This document shows positions 58,850 to 64,000 of a DNA stretch of 64,000 nucleotides, piece after piece. The translations under genes were made by a program, and so were the position numbers. Each line of letters opens with the position of its first letter. The first letter of the stretch is position 1. A model generated the notes under the pieces. It was given only the letters and a program-made list of their open reading frames with translations. It was not told where the DNA came from and ran no database searches. Where the stretch lies: positions 142,421,741 through 142,485,740 of the forward strand of contig CM041465.1 of the NCBI GenBank assembly GCA_023213395.1. The letters run 5' to 3'. This DNA comes from Cycas panzhihuaensis (Eukaryota; Cycadophyta).

Positions 58850-59720
58850 CTTAGGCTTTGGCCTTGCCATTGTCTCTAGATTCCTTCTTGGGATAGTTAG
58901 GTAATAGGTATTTATGAATCAATTGATCTTGATTAGGTCTAGAAGTAGGTTTCTTATAGGCTTAACCATGAAAAAGGATAGCCTTAAGCTTATTACACTC
59001 TTCTCAATTGTAAGTGTTTATTTGATGGTAAGAGCACCATGGTGCCTTCTTAGGAGTAATAGTATTTGGGGTTTGGCCCTTCTTTTATTCAATAAATTAC
59101 ATAAAATTTGCCTCCTTTTTAGCTTTAAGGTTGGGAGGAGGACCAACCTATAATTTAGTTTTAAGTGATTTTTAAGAGCTAGAATGGTAGAAGTAAGGTG
59201 ATCGTATGTACAACCATTTTAAGATATTTTAAACTTTGTTGAAGAGGGAGGTTTGTCTTTAGAACTAGATGATTTAAATAGTTTCTTATCTCTTGCTAAA
59301 ATCTCAAAGTCCTTGAAAGTAGGGCAATTCTCAATTGCATCCTTATATAGTATAAGCATTAACTTAAGGGCCTAAAGGTGAACTTGAGGTCTCAAGGTGC
59401 TAGTTAATAAGCCACAAATTAAGTTATCATCTAAGGGGACATAAGGGGCATAAACTAGGTCTTGAAAGTGATGAGAAAAGTCATGTAAAGACTCCTTCGC
59501 TCCTTGTTTGGTGGATAACAAGGAATTGATCCATATATTAAAAGCGTAAGCAACATCAAAGTAACTAATACAAGTATCTATAAATTACTAGAAGGAGTAG
59601 ATAGATGCAAGATTTAACTGATAGAACCACTTCAAGATGTCAAATTTAAGGATTTTAGAATAGAGTCACATGATTATATAGTAGATAGTTTGTACATATG
59701 AGTATAAAGGCTTGAACATA
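58850..59720 (-). pseudogene. Gypsy-C gag, broken
   Basis: Minus-strand blocks: VAYAFNIWINSLLSTKQGA, then KESLHDFSHHFQDLVYAPYV and PLDDNLICGLLTSTLRPQVH, IENCPTFKDFEILARDKKLF (59250-59560). Further down is a zinc-site-like WCSYHQINTYNWEECNKLK near 58980-59045. The pattern 'F-x-x-x-F-x-x-L...L' with a CxxHxxxxHxxxxC-like site is that of Athila/Tat-type gag. Few stops in the central block. Confidence 0.7.
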
Positions 59721-61129
59721 GATTGTTAGCTCTTAGGTTGATTTGCCTATGAATTTAAGTAACTTAGGAACAAATGGAGGGAGGAGAGAGGGAAGGATCT
59801 CTTATATAAGGGGACTCCTCTTATAGTCCACATATAACATCTTAGCCCTTAGTGATGAGGATGATTAAGGTGTCACACGGGTACGGTCTTAATGTCTTAT
59901 TCCCTCAGTATAAACAAGGTACGTGGGATAAGAGAGGTAATGATAAGCTCCCAAAAGTCCAAAATGAGGTATAGTGAGCATGTGAAACATGGGTGCCTAT
60001 TGGGGTAAGAAGCCTCTCCTAGGTGATGGGACGTGTGGGGAAGATATATCTCATAGCTAATAACTTGGCTAGAGTGACCTAACTAGTTAGTTATAAGAGG
60101 TGGACTATAAGTAACCATGGGGACTTACCAAGGGTATAAAGCATGTGGTTGGGGGATTTTCTAATAACTCCTAACATATATAAAGGTTATGGGGGATGGG
60201 AAAGTGAAGATGGTTGAGTAGTAGAAAATTGAGTAAGAGGATATCCTAAATGAAAGTGTTACCTTGTGAGGGATGATTCTCCTAAATAGGATGGAGAGAA
60301 CCTCTAAGTGTTAGGGGAAAGATAAGTTGATATGAAAACAAAGGTCCAGATGAAGTGCCCTAAGTGGGGAGAATAAATCTCCCTTGAGGACCCCTTTAAA
60401 AGGTCTACAAAGTAGGAGTTAATTTGCAAGCCATAGAAGATAGAAAATCAGGAGCTTGGGGATGTCCACTAAGGTTAATGGCCGATGAAGAGGGTTAAGG
60501 TACAAGTATATGGTCTTCATGCTTTTAAGTAATGATTTATAAGCCAGTATAAGTTAGGGTGATAAGGCTTAAAGCTTACTTAAAGGGATGTGCTATCATA
60601 AGAGGGGGTTGTATTGTAGATGCTTCATATCCCTTATTATGTGGGGTGGGTCCCTCATGATCTATATAGTGGGTATGGGTAGGCATAGTAACTCATTAAA
60701 AAGAGGCATTTTGAAATAGATGAATAGTTTCTCTCATAGAAAGCTCATATAGAAGTGGGTCTTCCTCATACTCAAAAGGGTTTCAGGGTTGTTAAGATTA
60801 GTGATTGAGGTCTCATAACCTTCATGAAGTGGAAGGTTAGGAGGAAGAGAAGATGAAGATGGGGCTTCATGGGGAAGGCCAAGGAGTCTCTCAGATCACC
60901 TATGATAGGTGTCAAGGGATCCATAGGGATTGCGAGTAGAAGGTATAAGTGTAAGTAAATAAAAGAGGGAGGCAAGCCAAAAGAAATGGTGCCCTCAATA
61001 GTGGAAGATAGAGTATGATAAATGAGGGAAAAGAGTGTCTAATAAATGATTGTATAGACTAATAAAGCCAAAGAGTTACCATGAAGTTTTAGTAATTCCT
61101 TAGTATGGTTGTTAAAATGGTTTCATTGA
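59721..61129. other. Unassigned; Gypsy-C leader by position
   Basis: Purine-rich plus strand, with no gene found. A TATA-like TATATAAGGGG occurs at 59804-59815 on the plus strand. No primer site identified. Confidence 0.35.
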
Positions 61130-63258
61130 CTCAAGTTAAGTCACTTAAGAAGACTTAAGATGAGTGTAGGCAGATAAGGTCCTAGGTGATATAACTTAAG
61201 GTAGACCCTTGACCCTTCTGTTAATTAGACAAGATGATTCACTAAGTGTGTATTAGATGGATAAGTATGAGTTTTCAAGGGTTATTATTTGTTAGCTTCT
61301 ATGTTTAAGTAACAAATCAAAGAAAGCTAAATAATAATAGACCTAAGTTAAGAAAGACAATCAACCAAACCAATCTAAGTAAATATACAAGGTCCTCTTC
61401 TTATTGGAGAAAAGATTAAATAACCTCTCAATAAGTGGGGAGATCGATAGAGGAACCTTACCCCTAAATAAACAACTTAAGGCTTCCTATTTATCTACCC
61501 TTCTAAAAGTATTTCTAGAAGGAAAAGTCTTAACTTAAACCACTACCCCAACTAAAGTATTAAAAGTCTATAATGAACTAATCTAAATTGTAAGAGGATT
61601 GATGAGTATAAGGACCTAAAAGATCTTAGACTCTAGCTTAATAACCCTATCGAGGGTCAACTGCCAGAGACTCTCTTGATTGACGATAATCCAACCATGA
61701 CGATGGATAGCCTAGGGATGCCTATATCCCATTCTAGGGGGTTCTTACCCTTAGAGGTGAAGGAAAATAAAGAATCAAGACCACTTTCAATCCAAAGTAT
61801 GATGACAGGTTGATACCTTTAGTGTTTGAAATATAAAAGGAAGAAATTAATTCTAAAGGAGAGGAAGTTTATACATTGGGGGTATCAGGTCTTGGTTGAT
61901 CAAATAACACTTCATAATAATAGGTGTTTGTTCCTAGGAAAATGGCAAGTTTAATATATTATAGATGTCAAGTCTTAATTAATCAATTAAGCCCTAATCA
62001 AAGGGATGGGTCCTAACATAGGGCTACCACTCAATAAGTAAATAAGGAACCCTAAATACCTAATTAAAATACTACTTTATTTTTATATACAAATAAATAA
62101 ATATAAATAAACTCAAACAACCACCTAAAAAAACTAACCTATTGTAATGTAGTCATAACCAATATAAATAATTGAAGCATGCACTTCCTATTCTCTTTTT
62201 TTTTTATACTATCCTTTTGATTTGAAAGAAAATAAAAATAAAAATGATATCTAACATACCTGTAGTAAATAGAAGAAGTAAGAGTTCTTTGAATGAACTT
62301 ATTATTATCTTAATCACCCTTTTTCTCTCTTTTCTAAAACTAAAGGAAAAGATGGTTCATTCAAATAAACACTCAATTTTAGCAATTTAATAAATATAAA
62401 GATCTCTTTAAAAGATAATCTTCCTATTTGTCTTTTCCTTTTCCTTTTTCTTTTTAAATATTTCTTTAATAAACAAAAATAGGAGAATAATGAAAATATA
62501 CCAAATAAAAAAGGATGAACCTTATAATCATTAGATGCAAAAGCTTTTGAATGATGTCTTTGTTCTCTAAGAAAAGCTCTAATATGAGTGAAATGTTTGT
62601 GTTAGCTACAATAAATGTTGAGGACTATGCAAGTGAAGAAGTATCCTAAAGACTTTTTTACGTTTTACAATCAACAAAAATTCTTAAAACCCTAATAGCA
62701 TCTTGGTTATACCTAGAGGACTATGAGAGATAAAAGAGAGAGGCCGAAGGGAGGCTTAGAAGCCTATAGAAGGAGGATTCTAGCCACCAAAACTTATGCT
62801 CCCAAGTTAAGCCACTTACCTCCCTAGTTAGCTCCTAAGCACATAGGCTAAGTATATGGATTTCTCACTAAGTTGTGAGTAAGATCTTATAAACTTAGGA
62901 GTTTTCCACTCTAAAAACAAGACTCTAAGTAATGGATAACTATAAACTAGTAAAGAGATTTGCATAGGAAATCCAATCTTTAATGTAATTCAATTGAAAT
63001 CGTAACCTATTTTTTTCTTTTTTTTTTCATAAATAATAAGCAATTAAATCTAAAAGTAACTTGAAATTAAACATACCAACATACCAATAAGGAGTCACCC
63101 ACTTGAGGAGAATGAGAAGTAATGCCTTAGATCAATGTCTTACTTATCTAAGTCCTCTAAATCAGGTCTCTAAACTAGTTGAAAGTAATAAGAGGAGTAA
63201 GAAGGAAAAGAGTAGAAGTTATCACCTAAAACATGAGGAGGGATGTAAAAGAGAAAGG

Positions 63259-63313
<55 letters not shown>

Positions 63314-63436
63314 GGGGGGGAGTAGATTTAGCTCCAAGTCTTTGTTTGCTCCAATAAATGGCTTCAAACTCAGCTTTACGTAAGTCTCCATAAGGTCCAA
63401 ATGAGCTTCATAAGTGTGAGTTGAGATTCTAACAAT
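61130..63436. repeat. Repeat R copy 2
   Basis: A direct, uninterrupted copy of 21735-23752 plus 27487-27740. It ends AGATTCTAACA (TG...CA-like in reverse). The sequence at 63131-63150 (ATCAATGTCTTACTTATCT) is the empty counterpart of the K1 insertion site. An AG microsatellite lies at 63263-63309, followed by a G run. Confidence 0.85.
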
Positions 63437-63596
63437 ATTATGTTGCTTGAAATAATCTCATCCTCTTACTTAAGGGAAAAAAAAAAAGAGTTTTTATAGA
63501 AAAAAAATAAAGAGAGGAAGGCCAAAATAATATGAAAGTAGAGCCATGGTTTGTCATAATCCAATGTCTCTATGATGGAAAAAATAACCTACCATT

Positions 63597-63893
63597 TGAA
63601 AAGAGTGGATCTATCCTTCATCTCCATGCACTAAACATAAAGGCAAACATGGGAGCAAGAGAGACTTAAGAGAAAGAAAGTAGCTCTTACAAAATGGGGA
63701 GGTAAGAATGAATCTCCTCCATTGAGCTTTACTTTTATATTGAGAGAGGGAGCATTAGAATAAGGTGAAATAAAATTACATATAATGCACATGAAAGTGC
63801 ATTTCACTTAAGTAATCTAATTTAAAGTTCACTTAAGACCATTTTTTGAAATAATCAACTAATATAATGACCTTAGGTCATTAACCCTTTTCA
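63597..63893 (-). repeat. Family L LTR, inverted, with polypurine tract
   Basis: 297 bp, TGAAAAGAGTGG to ACCCTTTTCA. It is the reverse complement of the 27747-27949 LTR plus an extra internal stretch. The plus bases just outside, 63894-63906 (ATCTCCCCCTTAA), are a polypurine tract on the minus strand, so this is the 3' LTR of a minus-strand element whose interior lies beyond the window. Confidence 0.75.
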
Positions 63894-64000
63894 ATCTCCC
63901 CCTTAATGGTAGAAGGTCATTTCATCCTATTTTATTCTATCCTATGAGGTCTTCATTTGAGCCTCTTACAAAGCAAACTAGTATGACACTTTTGTGGGAA
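63894..64000 (-). other. 3' end of the interior of a family-L element
   Basis: Only the polypurine tract and about 90 bases of AT-rich interior are in the window. Confidence 0.5.

Noticed and set aside
1-64000. Intact host protein-coding gene or tRNA
   Set aside because: I looked for long clean frames, exon-like conserved blocks and tRNA cloverleaf boxes on both strands. Only retroelement pieces, the captured kinesin fragment and two uncertain remnants were found. Weakly conserved exons could be missed.

Overview
The window looks like intergenic DNA from a large, repeat-rich seed-plant nuclear genome. The evidence is AT-rich sequence, nested Ty1/copia and Ty3/gypsy retrotransposons primed by initiator tRNA-Met (TGGTATCAGAGC-type sites), and a captured fragment of a plant-type kinesin-12 gene. 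A gymnosperm or another giant plant genome would fit the depth of decay, but nothing fixes the species. I found no intact host gene, tRNA, rRNA or CRISPR array. Almost every coding trace is a broken retroelement gene.

Layout. 0-4.8 kb: minus-strand Gypsy-A (gag with three zinc knuckles, protease, possible LTR). 6.3-7.0 kb: the tail of a minus-strand copia RNase H. 8.9-9.95 kb: a remnant resembling a plant mobile domain. 11.07-11.47 kb: a plus-strand RNase H domain. 13.66-14.02 kb: a long TA/CATA microsatellite. 16.4-21.4 kb: minus-strand Gypsy-B (integrase, RNase H, RT, gag, primer site, LTR). 21.7-27.7 kb: a 2.3-kb dispersed repeat (R, copy 1) split by element K1. 27.75-29.0 kb: 5' LTR and leader of a plus-strand element (family L). 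29.0-34.9 kb: Copia-1, full length with both LTRs. 35.7-38.7 kb: an older copia pol (Copia-X) interrupted by a 2.0-kb gag-only element (TRG-1). 38.7-43.8 kb: Copia-2, minus strand. 45.9-59.7 kb: minus-strand Gypsy-C, split by an old family-K element (K2), which is itself split by an apparent solo LTR, which holds Copia-3 (50.0-55.0 kb). 61.1-63.4 kb: R copy 2. 63.6-63.9 kb: a family-L LTR.

The most interesting object is K1 (23753-27481). It has 279-bp LTRs that look identical, a perfect 5-bp target duplication (TATCT), a perfect tRNA-Met primer site abutting the LTR and a clear polypurine tract, so it moved recently. It carries no gag or pol. It holds two pieces of a kinesin-12 motor region on its own sense strand, joined in the opposite order to the native gene, plus an opposite-strand charged ORF and an internal poly(A) tract. 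The paralogous R copy at 63.1 kb preserves the uninterrupted target site. K2, an older relative, shares K1's 3' half, so the window contains two stages of one non-autonomous gene-capturing family.

Relative age follows from nesting. Gypsy-C is older than K2, K2 older than the solo LTR, and the solo LTR older than Copia-3. Copia-X is older than TRG-1 and Copia-2. K1 is the youngest insertion that can be dated from LTR identity. Boundaries marked 'about' are read by eye and may be off by tens of bases.
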